From Limnohabitans planktonicus II-D5 (GTDB taxonomy: Bacteria; Pseudomonadota; Gammaproteobacteria; Burkholderiales; Burkholderiaceae_C), in the NCBI RefSeq assembly GCF_001270065.2, contig NZ_LFYT02000007.1, positions 62,001 to 126,000 on the forward strand: a stretch of 64,000 bases of DNA, in the 5' to 3' direction. A program made the translations under genes and the position numbers. The notes under the pieces are model-generated. The model ran no database searches. It was given only the letters and a program-made list of their open reading frames with translations, and was not told where the DNA came from. Shown here piece after piece: positions 14,429 through 22,838 of the stretch. The first letter of the stretch is position 1. The number at the start of each line of letters is the position of its first letter.

Positions 14429-16620
14429 ACCCCCAGCCCCTCAAAGTTGGCCGCAATCTTCGCCGCCAGTTCCACCGCCTCGCGGTTCAAATCCGTCAGC
14501 TCCACATGGATGTCGCGCAGGGTTTGTTCAAAGTCGAAGTCTTCGTCCACCTCGGCCGGGGCCACGCCCACGTAGCGGCCGGGGGTCAGGCTCCAGTCGG
14601 CGGCTTCGATGTCGGCGCGGCTGACGACTTTGCACAGGCCGGGCACGTCTTGCATCTCGGCATTGGGAAAACGCTCTTGCAGCCAGACCATTTGGCGGTG
14701 GGTGTAGGCGCAGGCCTTGAGTTGCTCCACGGCGGTGTGGCGGGCTTCGTCGAGTTGCTTGAGGCTTTTGTTGACGGCGCGGCGGTCGAGCAGGTCGGCG
14801 GCGGCTTGGATGGCCGCGTCTTTGTCTGACTTGCCTTCGTGTTGGCTCAGCTGCGCGGCCAGGGCTTGCGCTTGTTGTGCGCTGCGGGCGGCGAGTTTGT
14901 AGAGCAAGTCAATTTGCTTGACCATGCCCTTGGCGGCTTCGGCTTGTTTGTCAAAGCTTTGGCGCAGTTGGATTTGGGTGGCGTTGTCGGTGCTGGCTTG
15001 GGTGCCGCTTGCCGTCACTGTTTTGCCAAACGCTTGCAGGCCGGTGACCAGGCTGGCGCGGTCGGTCATGAAGGCTTGGGCGGCTTGGCTTTGCTCGGCC
15101 AGTGCGGCTTGCAGTGCGTTCAGGCTTTCTTGGGCGGGCTGCGGTGCGTCTTTCAAAGCGCTGATGGCTTTGCTGAGGGTTTGCAGCGCCAGTTGTGATT
15201 GGGTCAGCTGGTCCAGCAGCGGGGTCAAGGTGGCGTCCACGCCTTGGGCCTCGGTGTTCAGGCGGGTGATGTAGCTGTGCACCAGGCTCAGGTAGCGGCT
15301 TTGCTGGCCCCGGTAGAGCCAGACGATGGCGCTCAGGTGGGCTTGTTGCTCGGGCGAGAAGTCGTAAATCTTGCGGGTGACTTTGCGGTAGACGTTGCGG
15401 GCGTCGAGCATGAGCACTTTGTCTTTGAGCGCTGCGGGTTTGGACCGGTCAAAGTGCCACAGCTCGCAGGGCACGGTGCGGGTGTAGAAGAAGTTGGAGC
15501 GGATGGCGACCATCACGTCCACGTCGCCGGTCTCGACCAGTTTGCGGCGCACTTCTTTTTCGCCATGGCCTGCGCTGCTTGCTTGCGATGACATGACAAA
15601 CCCGGCGCGGCCCGTGGGCGACAAGTAGCTGTGAAAGTACGAGATCCACAGGTAGTTGCCGTTGGAGACGTGTTTGTCTTTGTTGATGCCGGGCAGGCCA
15701 AAGGGCAGGCGGCGGTCGGTCTTGATGGCTTCGGCATCGACCTTGTCGACGTTGAAAGGCGGGTTGGCCATCATGAAGTCGACGTTGCCCCACAGCGGCT
15801 TGCCATCTTGCAGGCGGTGTGGGTCGTCGTAGAAAGTGTTGGCTTCCTGGATGTCGCCTTCGAGCCCGTGCACGGCCAGGTTCATCTTGGCCAGGCGGAT
15901 GGTGGTGGGGGTTTTTTCCTGGCCGTAAAAGGTGACCCGGTTCATGGTCTCTTGGCCCGACTGCTCGATGAAGTGGCTGCTCTGCACGAACATGCCGCCC
16001 GAGCCGCAAGCCAAGTCGGCCACCACGCCGTGGTCGGGCTCGATGATGTTGACCAGCGTTTGCACCAGCGACGGCGGTGTGAAAAATTCGCCGTTGTCTT
16101 GCGCGCCCTGCATGGCGAACTTCATCAAGAAATATTCGTAGATGCGGCCAAATACATCGCCCGTGGCATTGCGCAGGGCTTGGCTGTCAAAACAGCGCAG
16201 CAGGTTTTCGAGCAGCTTGTTATCAAAGCGGTCGTAGTCTTTGGGCAGGCTGCCTTGCAGCGGCGCAAAGTCGGCCTCGATCGCGTTCATGGCCGCGACC
16301 AGTGCACCGCCCAAGCTGCCCCCCGAAGGCAGGTTGAGCAAGGTGTCGTAGCGTGCGGCCTCGGGCAGCATCAAAGCGCGGCGCTTGATGAAGTCGCCCT
16401 TGACCAGCGGGCGCTTTGGCATGGTGCCCGCCGCCTGCGCGGCCTCAATGGCTTGCAGCGCGGTCTGGTAACGGTTGGTGGCGTGCCGCAAAAAAATCAC
16501 GCCCAACACCGGCATGGAATATTCGGTGGCCGTGAGGTTGGAGTTGGCACGGAGCTGATCGGCGGCTTCCCACAGGCTGGTTTCAATTTGCGCGATGTTG
16601 TGGAAGGCGTTGGCGGTCAT
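14425..16620 (-). CDS. hsdM: Type I restriction enzyme, M (N6-adenine methyltransferase) subunit
   Basis: 731 aa, longer than the usual ~500-550 because of a C-terminal helical extension (about 450-640, rich in Ala, Gln and Leu). HsdM N-terminal domain at about 10-165; SAM-binding motif I ACGSGGM (204-210); catalytic NPPF (286-289). It methylates adenine in the site chosen by HsdS and forms the core of the restriction complex. First gene of the hsdM-hsdS operon. Its 5' 190 bp are duplicated as a relic at 2863-3053. Confidence 0.95.
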   Translation of the reverse strand: MTANAFHNIAQIETSLWEAADQLRANSNLTATEYSMPVLGVIFLRHATNRYQTALQAIEAAQAAGTMPKRPLVKGDFIKRRALMLPEAARYDTLLNLPSGGSLGGALVAAMNAIEADFAPLQGSLPKDYDRFDNKLLENLLRCFDSQALRNATGDVFGRIYEYFLMKFAMQGAQDNGEFFTPPSLVQTLVNIIEPDHGVVADLACGSGGMFVQSSHFIEQSGQETMNRVTFYGQEKTPTTIRLAKMNLAVHGLEGDIQEANTFYDDPHRLQDGKPLWGNVDFMMANPPFNVDKVDAEAIKTDRRLPFGLPGINKDKHVSNGNYLWISYFHSYLSPTGRAGFVMSSQASSAGHGEKEVRRKLVETGDVDVMVAIRSNFFYTRTVPCELWHFDRSKPAALKDKVLMLDARNVYRKVTRKIYDFSPEQQAHLSAIVWLYRGQQSRYLSLVHSYITRLNTEAQGVDATLTPLLDQLTQSQLALQTLSKAISALKDAPQPAQESLNALQAALAEQSQAAQAFMTDRASLVTGLQAFGKTVTASGTQASTDNATQIQLRQSFDKQAEAAKGMVKQIDLLYKLAARSAQQAQALAAQLSQHEGKSDKDAAIQAAADLLDRRAVNKSLKQLDEARHTAVEQLKACAYTHRQMVWLQERFPNAEMQDVPGLCKVVSRADIEAADWSLTPGRYVGVAPAEVDEDFDFEQTLRDIHVELTDLNREAVELAAKIAANFEGLGV

Positions 16621-17011
16621 CTGTGCGGGGGTTGATTGTTGTTTTGGGGGGGTTGCCGGAGGGGCGTTTGGGCGGGGTGGCCAGCGGGAGGGCTGAATGA
16701 TTATGCCCAGCTTTGGGTTGCGCTTTGGGTTGGTTTGGTGGGCTCATGGGGGTTTACGCGTAAAGGCGTTTTGTAGTTAATTTTTGTTATTTATTTGGTT
16801 ATAGTTGGGCGCTTCGGGCCTGCTGCGCTGGATGGTGCGGGTGGGCATGTTGCAAGGGGTTGGATGCCGGGTTTGGGCTGCAAATTTATACCTGCATGTA
16901 CATGCAGTGTCTGGCCTGAAACCCATGTCGCAAGCCGCTTGCGACGATTTCAACAACAAGATGTATCGACACGGGCCGGGTGTATCAACCGGGTTTTGGG
17001 ATCTACATCAC
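16621..17011. other. Non-coding region upstream of hsdM and the cassette array
   Basis: No convincing gene on either strand. It should contain the hsdM promoter near 16640-16800 (AT-rich at 16770-16800). A perfect 16-bp palindrome CTGCATGTACATGCAG lies at 16892-16907 and a small hairpin TCGCAAG/CTTGCGA near 16930. Their function is unknown. Confidence 0.5.
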
Positions 17012-17078
17012 GTTAGGAATCTGCAAAGCACCTCTCTTTGTTGTTCCTATTTTTTATTCAGAGGTGAAGGAAAAAATT

Positions 17079-17264
17079 ATGCCTTTTTATGCCATAGAAG
17101 CTGTAGCCTACGACAAAGATGGACGCAGACTAAACGGAAATACTCACAATATTGAAGCAGACAATCAACGAGATGCTATTGAAATTGCAAAAAGTCGGCA
17201 AAAATCTCAAGTTGGAACTGTTAGAGTAGAAACGAAAATTCTTCGTGTATCAGATCGAAAATGA
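17079..17264 (+). CDS. Small hypothetical protein in an integron-type cassette
   Basis: 61 aa, start supported by AGGTGAAGG 9 nt upstream. The protein (MPFYAIEAVAYDKDGRRLNG...) ends RVETKILRVSDRK and has no recognised domain; it looks like a compact mixed alpha/beta fold. The DNA is AT-rich relative to flanking genes. It lies between a GTTAGGA core site (17012) and an attC-like site (17302-17356), with one gene per segment as in gene cassettes. Function unknown. Confidence 0.7.
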   Translation: MPFYAIEAVAYDKDGRRLNGNTHNIEADNQRDAIEIAKSRQKSQVGTVRVETKILRVSDRK

Positions 17265-17301
17265 TTTCAAGAATATGAAACTTGAAGTAGTTTGTGCAAA
17301 A

Positions 17302-17356
17302 GCCTAACGAGTAAGGATAGGTCGCGCGAAGCCGCGACCTGATCCGTTTGTTGGAC
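17302..17356 (+). other. attC-like recombination site 1
   Basis: R'' box GCCTAAC (17302-17308) and R' box GTTGGAC (17350-17356) flank a strong hairpin: AGGTCGCG (17319-17326) pairs with CGCGACCT (17333-17340), and the stem extends through GGAT/ATCC with one unpaired base. This layout, including the extrahelical base and 55-bp length, fits integron attC sites. Confidence 0.75.
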
Positions 17357-17559
17357 GAGCCCGGTTCTGGGCGGTGGTTTTTGCCCTACAGAAAACATCT
17401 TTTTTGTCTTGCCTGTGCAATTGAGCTTTCACTTGGCTCAAGCGATCTGACGGCGGTGCGTCGGGTGCCCTTGCGGCACTTTTTTGGCAGTGTGAGGTTG
17501 TTTTTGGCCGTGCTCATTCACAGTGCTTTTGGGGCACTGTTGCGCGTTCTTCAAGCTGA

Positions 17560-17725
17560 GATCGGCCGTGTCACTGGTTCGTGGTGGCCTGACTGTGTTG
17601 CGGTGGCGACGCATTGATCGATGGCAAGATTCGGCGGCGCAGCACCCTCATGGCACCGGCGCAGCACGCGCACTTCCATTGCGCACGAGGCGTGGTCTGA
17701 GATGTCGCTGATGGGGTTGCGGTAC
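17560..17725 (-). pseudogene. IS91-type transposase C-terminal relic
   Basis: Minus-strand translation contains KCACCAGAMRVLRR, resembling the cysteine-rich C-terminal motif of IS91-family transposases, followed by a degenerate tail. Frames are broken upstream. It lies downstream of the tyrosine recombinase relic, the order found in IS91-like elements that carry such a recombinase. Confidence 0.45.
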
Positions 17726-17814
17726 CACTTGGGCTCCTGAACACCAGCAACTTCAGCAAGCTGATCAGCCTTTTGCTGTTCGGATGCAAGAAACCACAGT
17801 TGCGCGCCCTTCTA

Positions 17815-18015
17815 AAGCAACAAGAACGCTGAAATAGTGGGTCAGTTGTGCGGGCGAGAGCTTGTCAATTGCAAAATCAAAGTAGTCGCCCATGCACCGG
17901 ATTGCACGAGCGTAAGCGTCAATGGTCTTGGGCTGCAGGCCTTTGAGCTTGAGGGGTTGCAGGTGGGTGCGGTACGCCCTGGAAAATGGTTCGGGGAAAG
18001 TGGCGGGGTCATAGC
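17815..18015 (-). pseudogene. Tyrosine recombinase N-terminal (SAM-like) fragment
   Basis: About 60 intact codons read FSRAYRTHLQPLKLKGLQPK, then TIDAYARAIRCMGDYFDFAI and DKLSPAQLTHYFSVLVA, the N-terminal DNA-binding domain of the phage-integrase-like recombinases that accompany some IS91-group transposases. The catalytic domain is absent. It is a remnant of a mobile element inside the cassette-like array. Confidence 0.72.
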
Positions 18016-18146
18016 CACCGGGTCACATCGACATGGGCAAAATCCAGAAAAGTTGAAGATCACATGCCCCACAATTTAGGCATGAACCTACAGCTTACGA
18101 ATTCACCAACAGCCGTTGCGGCACACCCGCTCCGCGTAGCGGCTTC

Positions 18147-18215
18147 GTCCAACCCTTCCATCGAGAGGACGTCACCCGGCAAGTCAGGCGCTTCCTCTCA
18201 TGTCAAACGTCAGCC
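18147..18215 (+). other. attC-like recombination site 2
   Basis: R'' GTCCAAC (18147-18153), L''-type CCTTCCATCGAGAGGA, matching TCCTCTC near the 3' end, and a degenerate R' GTCAGCC (18209-18215). The CCTTCCATCGAGAGGAC block with a later TCCTCTCATGTCAAACGT is the form of many environmental integron cassette sites. Confidence 0.75.
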
Positions 18216-18340
18216 ATCGCAAGGTAAGTAGTCGCCATGGATACTTCATCGTAAATAAATGCATTCAGTACCGCATCAGAAATAGCTTCCGCAATTTATG
18301 TCTAAATTACGCAACGGTCACCCCTCGTTAGGTTTTCATC

Positions 18341-18955
18341 ATGCTTAAGTTTCTCGGCAAGCTACTCAACAGAGATTTCACAACCCCGACAGAGCCCATA
18401 GAAACCAATGTGCCAGACCACGAAATTTGGGAACTTCTAAATCCGACGAACAAGGCGGAGATATCGCAAAGGAAAAAGAGCCTGAAGGCGTTCATCCAAT
18501 TTGCAACGCGCCAGTTGCAAAAGACTGAATCTCAACGCTTGAGCAGAGTTGCAATGCGAGCTTTAGATGACTCGTGCGACTCGTTCGATGCTTTGGGCGA
18601 AATCATGTCCGGTGATGATGGTCAACGGCGTGGGAAATGGGTTTTTATCCAATTGGATTGCAAGGCACGCGAGGAAATCGTTTGGCAGGTTTCAGAAATT
18701 CTGACCACATTCGGCATCAGAGAGCGCTGGGCACACGATTGCATCACCGAATTCCGCTCGGTACCCGAATCACTGCTGGCCTTGTCCGACTGGCTAGCCG
18801 AAAGAGACCTTTCGCTTCTGCACTTCGAGACGAACTCAGATTCCTATTGTTCGGTAATTGTCAGGGCATCAGAAAGTTCTGCTGCCAAAAAACTTGCATT
18901 GGCGGCGCAACTCACACTTTACGATCATGCGGAGTTTTCGCTCGCGAATACCTAA
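18341..18955 (+). CDS. DUF6630-like hypothetical protein, cassette gene
   Basis: 204 aa starting 8 nt after a GTTAGGT core site (18327-18333), typical spacing for a gene cassette. The C-terminal two thirds (WVFIQLDCKAREEIVWQVSE, then DWLAERDLSLLHFETNSDSY) resemble DUF6630 proteins. No catalytic motif or signal peptide is visible. Codon use is less GC-biased than neighbours. Its stop codon overlaps the R'' box of a third attC-like site. Confidence 0.72.
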   Translation: MLKFLGKLLNRDFTTPTEPIETNVPDHEIWELLNPTNKAEISQRKKSLKAFIQFATRQLQKTESQRLSRVAMRALDDSCDSFDALGEIMSGDDGQRRGKWVFIQLDCKAREEIVWQVSEILTTFGIRERWAHDCITEFRSVPESLLALSDWLAERDLSLLHFETNSDSYCSVIVRASESSAAKKLALAAQLTLYDHAEFSLANT

Positions 18956-19003
18956 TGGATATGTTCATATCGTACGAAGCTACGATATAAACAGTTGTTG
19001 GAG
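18950..19003 (+). other. Possible attC-like site 3
   Basis: ACCTAAT (18950-18956) and GTTGGAG (18997-19003) flank a perfect 8-bp stem ATATCGTA/TACGATAT around the loop CGAAGC, the same six loop bases as in site 1. R boxes are less canonical than in site 1, so the call is tentative. Confidence 0.5.
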
Positions 19004-19084
19004 GCGTGAAGTGGACCCCATAGTAAGGGCAACTTCTCTGGTGCGCCGTGGCTGGTATCAGCTGCAGCGTCCCGTCGGTTAACC

Positions 19085-19690
19085 TCACCCCAACCGCCAA
19101 TACCCCCACCAAACCCGCATCCCCGTGGTGATGGCACACAAGCCCGCAAACCCATAAGCCAACACCGCAAAGTGTTCAGGCCAAATGCACATGGCAGCAA
19201 ACACGGTGATGGTCTCGGTGGCTTCGGTCAAACCACCCAAGAAGTAAAAGCTTTTGCCCGGCAAGGCGGTGTCCGTCAGGCCGCGTTTTTCGGCCAGTGC
19301 GGCGAACGCCAAAAAGCTGCTGCCGGTGCCGATGAAGCTGGCCAGCAGGGCCGCAGCGGGCAGCGCGTTGGTCGCGGGGTTGGCCACTGCAAAGGCCAGG
19401 GGGATAGCGGCGTAGAACACGAAGTCGAGTGCGATGTCCAAGAAGCCGCCCGCGTCGGTGGGCTGGGTCAGGCGGGCCACGCTGCCGTCCAGGCCGTCGA
19501 GCAAGCGAGAGGCCAGCAGCAGCGCCAAGCCCCACCACCACGCTTGCAGGGCAATGGCCACGGCGGCGGCCATGCCGATGGCAAAGCCCAGCCAGGTCAG
19601 GGCGTCGGCGCTGATGCCTGCGCGCACCAAGCCGCGGGCGGCGGCGTTCAGCGCGGGGCGCAAGAGGGTTTGGGCGTGGCGGTCAAACAT
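19085..19690 (-). CDS. ynjF: CDP-alcohol phosphatidyltransferase family protein (YnjF-like)
   Basis: 201 aa from ATG at 19690. The family signature D-G-x2-A-R-x8-G-x3-D-x3-D appears as DGLDGSVARLTQPTDAGGFL then DIALD (about residues 61-85). Several membrane helices follow. Members transfer a phosphoalcohol from a CDP-linked lipid donor; the exact product is unknown for YnjF. It overlaps the remaining 3' end of a ynjD-like ABC ATPase by 8 bp, matching the ynjBCD-F order of E. coli. An internally deleted second copy is at 5037-5291. Confidence 0.85.
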   Translation of the reverse strand: MFDRHAQTLLRPALNAAARGLVRAGISADALTWLGFAIGMAAAVAIALQAWWWGLALLLASRLLDGLDGSVARLTQPTDAGGFLDIALDFVFYAAIPLAFAVANPATNALPAAALLASFIGTGSSFLAFAALAEKRGLTDTALPGKSFYFLGGLTEATETITVFAAMCIWPEHFAVLAYGFAGLCAITTGMRVWWGYWRLG

Positions 19691-19857
19691 GGGTTGGGCT
19701 TTCTTCGGTGGCGGCGCGCAAGTGCACCACGCGCTGCGGGTCGGCCACGTCTTGTTCGTCGTGTGTGACCAGCACCACCGGGATGCGCCGTTCGCGCACA
19801 TGCGCAAACACCCACGGGCGCAGCTGGGCGCGCAAGGCGGCGTCGAGTTTGGAGCGT
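19683..19857 (-). pseudogene. 3' remnant of a ynjD-like ABC transporter ATPase
   Basis: The frame reads RSKLDAALRAQLRPWVFAHV, then RIPVVLVTHDEQDVADPQRV, covering the region after Walker B and the H-loop (THD) of ABC ATPases, and stops at 19683. The nucleotide-binding N-terminus is missing; a REP-type element begins at 19905 where it should continue. Confidence 0.82.
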
Positions 19858-19904
19858 GGTGGGCTTGCCTGCTGTGTCCACCCATTGGAAATTGGACAAA
19901 GTTA

Positions 19905-20076
19905 TTGATTCGGCCCGATGAAGTCTGAGCTGCGTGTTGCCCGTTGGGAGGATTTTGTGGACGCTTGCCAGCCCAGCGAAATGCCTGTGGTCCACCAGCG
20001 TCTGATCGCCAGCAGGGCTAGCTCCCACAAGCTGCAAGATTGAAGTCACCTTGCAGACTTCACAGGGCCGAATCAA
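19905..20076. repeat. GTGGGAGC-type REP element between ynj remnants
   Basis: 172 bp with both ends of the TTGATTCGGCCC type (19905 and, inverted, 20076). The interior has a long imperfect hairpin whose arms include AAATCCTCCC-like and GCTCCCACAAG sequences. A near-identical inverted copy is at 45370-45540. It lies exactly between the truncated ynjB and ynjD. Confidence 0.8.
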
Positions 20077-20478
20077 TAGGGCGAACGGCGCCGACAACAA
20101 GCCATCGCGTTTCATGGCGGCAAAGTTTTCGCCGTTGATCCAGATCAGGTCCACCGTGCCTTCGGTGTCTTTGCGTCCGGCTTGCTTTTCGGCACGCACG
20201 CGCTTGACCACATCGGCCGCGTCGCTGATCTTGACGTGCTGCAGTTTGACGCCAAAGTCACGCTGCAACTCGCCCGCCACCCATTGCAGGTAAGCGTTGA
20301 TGCGTTCGCTGCCTGCCCAGGCGTTGAAATACACCGTTTGGCCACGGGCGGCGCGTTCGGTGTCGGGCCAAGCCGTGGTCGATGGCGTGGCCGCCTGTGC
20401 CAGCACAGGCGTGACACTGGGCACCAGCACAGCCGCGCCCAACAGCGTGAGAGATTGGCGACGGTTGAACAGGTTCAT
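20077..20478 (-). pseudogene. ynjB-like ABC substrate-binding protein, 3' truncated
   Basis: About 134 codons remain: a signal peptide with RRQSLTLLGAAVLV core, then VYFNAWAGSERINAYLQWVA and VDLIWINGENFAAMKRDGLL of YnjB-type periplasmic binding proteins (normally ~390 aa). Homology ends where the REP element begins; the frame continues as junk to 19648. The permease ynjC and most of ynjD are gone. Confidence 0.82.
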
Positions 20479-20547
20479 GGGGTCATCCGAGTCAGTTGCC
20501 CAAAACGCTTGATTCTCGCTGACCCGAGGTATGGGCGGAGGACTCGC

Positions 20548-21732
20548 TCAGGCCACCGCCCCCGAGCCATAACGGCCCTGCAACAACTGCCCGGTTCTGA
20601 AACGCTCCAGCGCATACGGGGCCAAGGGCACATCGGTGGGCAGGCCCAGGGCTTGCTGGGCCAGCACCCGGCCCACGGCGGGTGAGAGTTTGAAGCCGTG
20701 GCCCGAAAAACCAAAGCCCACCACCAGACCCGGGACCTCGTTCACACCGCCCAGCACCGGGTTCCAATCAGGGGTCACGTCGTACACCCCGGTCCATGAC
20801 GAGGCCAGACCCGCTTCGGCAAACGAGGGAAAGCGTTCTGCCACCTGCACGCCCAAGTGCGCCACATCGTCCATGGAAATATCGCCTTGGGTGTTGTCTG
20901 GCCCGCTCAGGCTTTCTCCGGCAGTGCCCTCGCTCACCAGCATCTGCCGCCCGCCATAGCTGCGGCAATACAGCATGCCGGGCGAGCCCAAGTCTTTGTA
21001 GACCGGCATGGCATAGGTGTAGGCCTCGGGGCCTTCAAGCGACATGACCTTGTGCCGCTCGGGCGTCAAAGGCACCTGAATGCCCGTCCATGTGGCCAAT
21101 TCATGCGCCCAGATGTTTTGTGTGCTGACGACGACAGGCGCATGGAACACCCCGCTGGCCGTTTCCACGCCACTGACGCGGCCTTGCTGCAGCAGCAATC
21201 GCGTGACGCTTTCGCCTTCCATGAACTTGACCCCGCGCCTGCGGGCGGCGCGGGCGTAACTGGTGGCCACCAGATAAGCATCGGCAAAGCCCGCATCGGG
21301 CTCAAAGCCGATCAAGGCGGCATCGTCAAAACGGCAGATGGGCAAGCGTTCGCTGGCCTCTTGAGGGCTGAGCCTGCTGAGCGCAATGCCACGCGCCTCT
21401 TGTGCGGCCAGGGCCTCGCGCAAGGGGGCCAACTTGGGGCCTTCGGGCGAGGCGATCAAATAACCGCAACGCACCAGGCCGGCACTGGCGTCTTCGTCTT
21501 GCAGGTGTGCGGCAAAGTTTTCAAACACCGACCAGGACTGCTGCGCCAGCGCCATGTTTTCCACCACCGAATAGTGGGTGCGCAAAATACCGCTGGACTG
21601 TGAGGTGGTGCCCGCGCCGATCTGATCGCGCTCGAGCACCAGCACACGTTGAGCGCCCAAGGCCGCCAGGTTGTAGGCCACCGAGGTGCCGATCACGCCC
21701 GCCCCGATCACGATTGCATCCCATGAACTCAC
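20548..21732 (-). CDS. FAD-dependent oxidoreductase (DAO family, sarcosine oxidase beta-like)
   Basis: 394 aa. N-terminal FAD-binding GxGxxG as GAGVIGTSVAYNLAALG (11-27) followed by the ERD acid end, and SQSSGILRTHYS similar to SoxB-type enzymes. C-terminal GFGFSGHGFKLSPAVG is the second FAD contact typical of DAO proteins. It probably oxidises a secondary or N-methyl amine; the substrate cannot be assigned. A LysR-type gene lies 101 bp upstream on the same strand. Confidence 0.88.
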   Translation of the reverse strand: MSSWDAIVIGAGVIGTSVAYNLAALGAQRVLVLERDQIGAGTTSQSSGILRTHYSVVENMALAQQSWSVFENFAAHLQDEDASAGLVRCGYLIASPEGPKLAPLREALAAQEARGIALSRLSPQEASERLPICRFDDAALIGFEPDAGFADAYLVATSYARAARRRGVKFMEGESVTRLLLQQGRVSGVETASGVFHAPVVVSTQNIWAHELATWTGIQVPLTPERHKVMSLEGPEAYTYAMPVYKDLGSPGMLYCRSYGGRQMLVSEGTAGESLSGPDNTQGDISMDDVAHLGVQVAERFPSFAEAGLASSWTGVYDVTPDWNPVLGGVNEVPGLVVGFGFSGHGFKLSPAVGRVLAQQALGLPTDVPLAPYALERFRTGQLLQGRYGSGAVA

Positions 21733-21833
21733 ATCGCACTCCTGTTGTGGAACACCAGCCTAAGGTGCATGGCCGATTAGTGCATCAGTTTTGCATTGGC
21801 TGATCATCAGCATCAGCCTTGGCGCTGATGCCT

Positions 21834-22838
21834 TCAGCGGTCTTCGTTCACGCTGAGCAAGTTGGCGGGAAGGTTCAGCGCACTCACCCATTCGCGTTGC
21901 AGCTCGCGCACCGCCACCCGCACCATGGCCGCAATGTCCTGGGCCAGGGGGCCCAATTCGTCGGGCCGGTACACCATGTAGAAAGTGCGCTGCAGGGGCG
22001 GGTAGGCCTTGCCCTGATGCCGCAAGGCTGTCAGGGGCACACACTTCAGGTGCATGGCGTGGTAGCGCGACTGCCACAGGCACAAAGGGGTGGTCAGGGC
22101 GATGCCCAAATCCTCGCGCACCAAGCTCAGCAAGGGGTCGGTGGCATCAAATTCAAACACCTGCTCGATGTCGGGGTCGTGGCGGGCCAGGTAGGCATCG
22201 ACCAGCGCCCCCATTTTGGAGCGAGTGCTGTAATGCATGAAGGGCCGCAAACCACTGAGCTGCTGCAAAGACGCCAAAGGCGGCACCTGGAAGTCCGAGG
22301 GCACGGCCAACAAAAACTGTTCTGAAAACAAGGCCAGACATTGACGCCCGGCGGCAGGCTTGGGGTCGTCGGTGGTGATCAGCACGTCCAGCTGGTGGTT
22401 GTCAAACTGCTCGGCCAGGCCCGGGTTGATGCCCGACACCAGGCGCAGCCGCTGCACACGCCCGGCCAGGCCCCGCACCATTTGTGGGCCAATCGTGGCG
22501 GCAAAGGAGTCCACACACCCAAGCCGCAACAAGCTCCTTTTGCTGCGGTGAAGAGCGCGCACCGTCTCGGTCATGTGGCTGGCACGCGAGAGCAAGTCAC
22601 GCGCTTGGACATACAGGCGCTGGCCCGAAGCCGTGGGGTGGGCCGGGCGCGTGGCCCGGTCCAGCAGTGAGGCGCCCAACGACTCCTCCAGCTGCCGCAC
22701 ATGTTGGGACACGCCCGCCTGGGAAATCTCGAGCCGCTGCGCCGCCGCCGACACGGAGCCGGTTTCCACCAAAGCCACCCAACTGCGCAACTGTTCCCAG
22801 GAAGGGGGCATCACTTTGTCTGAAGCACGTTTTTTCAT
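21834..22838 (-). CDS. LysR-family transcriptional regulator
   Basis: 334 aa from ATG at 22838. The N-terminal winged helix-turn-helix runs through WEQLRSWVALVETGSVSAAA and SQAGVSQHVRQLEESLGASL; the rest is a two-lobed effector-binding domain. It may control the oxidoreductase downstream. The repeat array begins at the base next to the start codon (TTGATTCGGCCC), so there is no recognisable Shine-Dalgarno; the original promoter region has been displaced. A longer frame enters the repeats but is not credible. Confidence 0.9.
   Translation of the reverse strand: MKKRASDKVMPPSWEQLRSWVALVETGSVSAAAQRLEISQAGVSQHVRQLEESLGASLLDRATRPAHPTASGQRLYVQARDLLSRASHMTETVRALHRSKRSLLRLGCVDSFAATIGPQMVRGLAGRVQRLRLVSGINPGLAEQFDNHQLDVLITTDDPKPAAGRQCLALFSEQFLLAVPSDFQVPPLASLQQLSGLRPFMHYSTRSKMGALVDAYLARHDPDIEQVFEFDATDPLLSLVREDLGIALTTPLCLWQSRYHAMHLKCVPLTALRHQGKAYPPLQRTFYMVYRPDELGPLAQDIAAMVRVAVRELQREWVSALNLPANLLSVNEDR

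Noticed and set aside
16892..16907. LexA box-like palindrome CTGCATGTACATGCAG
   Set aside because: Has CTG and CAG ends, but the centre differs from known boxes and no SOS gene or integron integrase is next to it. Kept only as an unexplained palindrome.
17348..17790. Short plus-strand frames in the second cassette segment
   Set aside because: No RBS and no domain; the minus strand carries recognisable IS91/recombinase relics instead.
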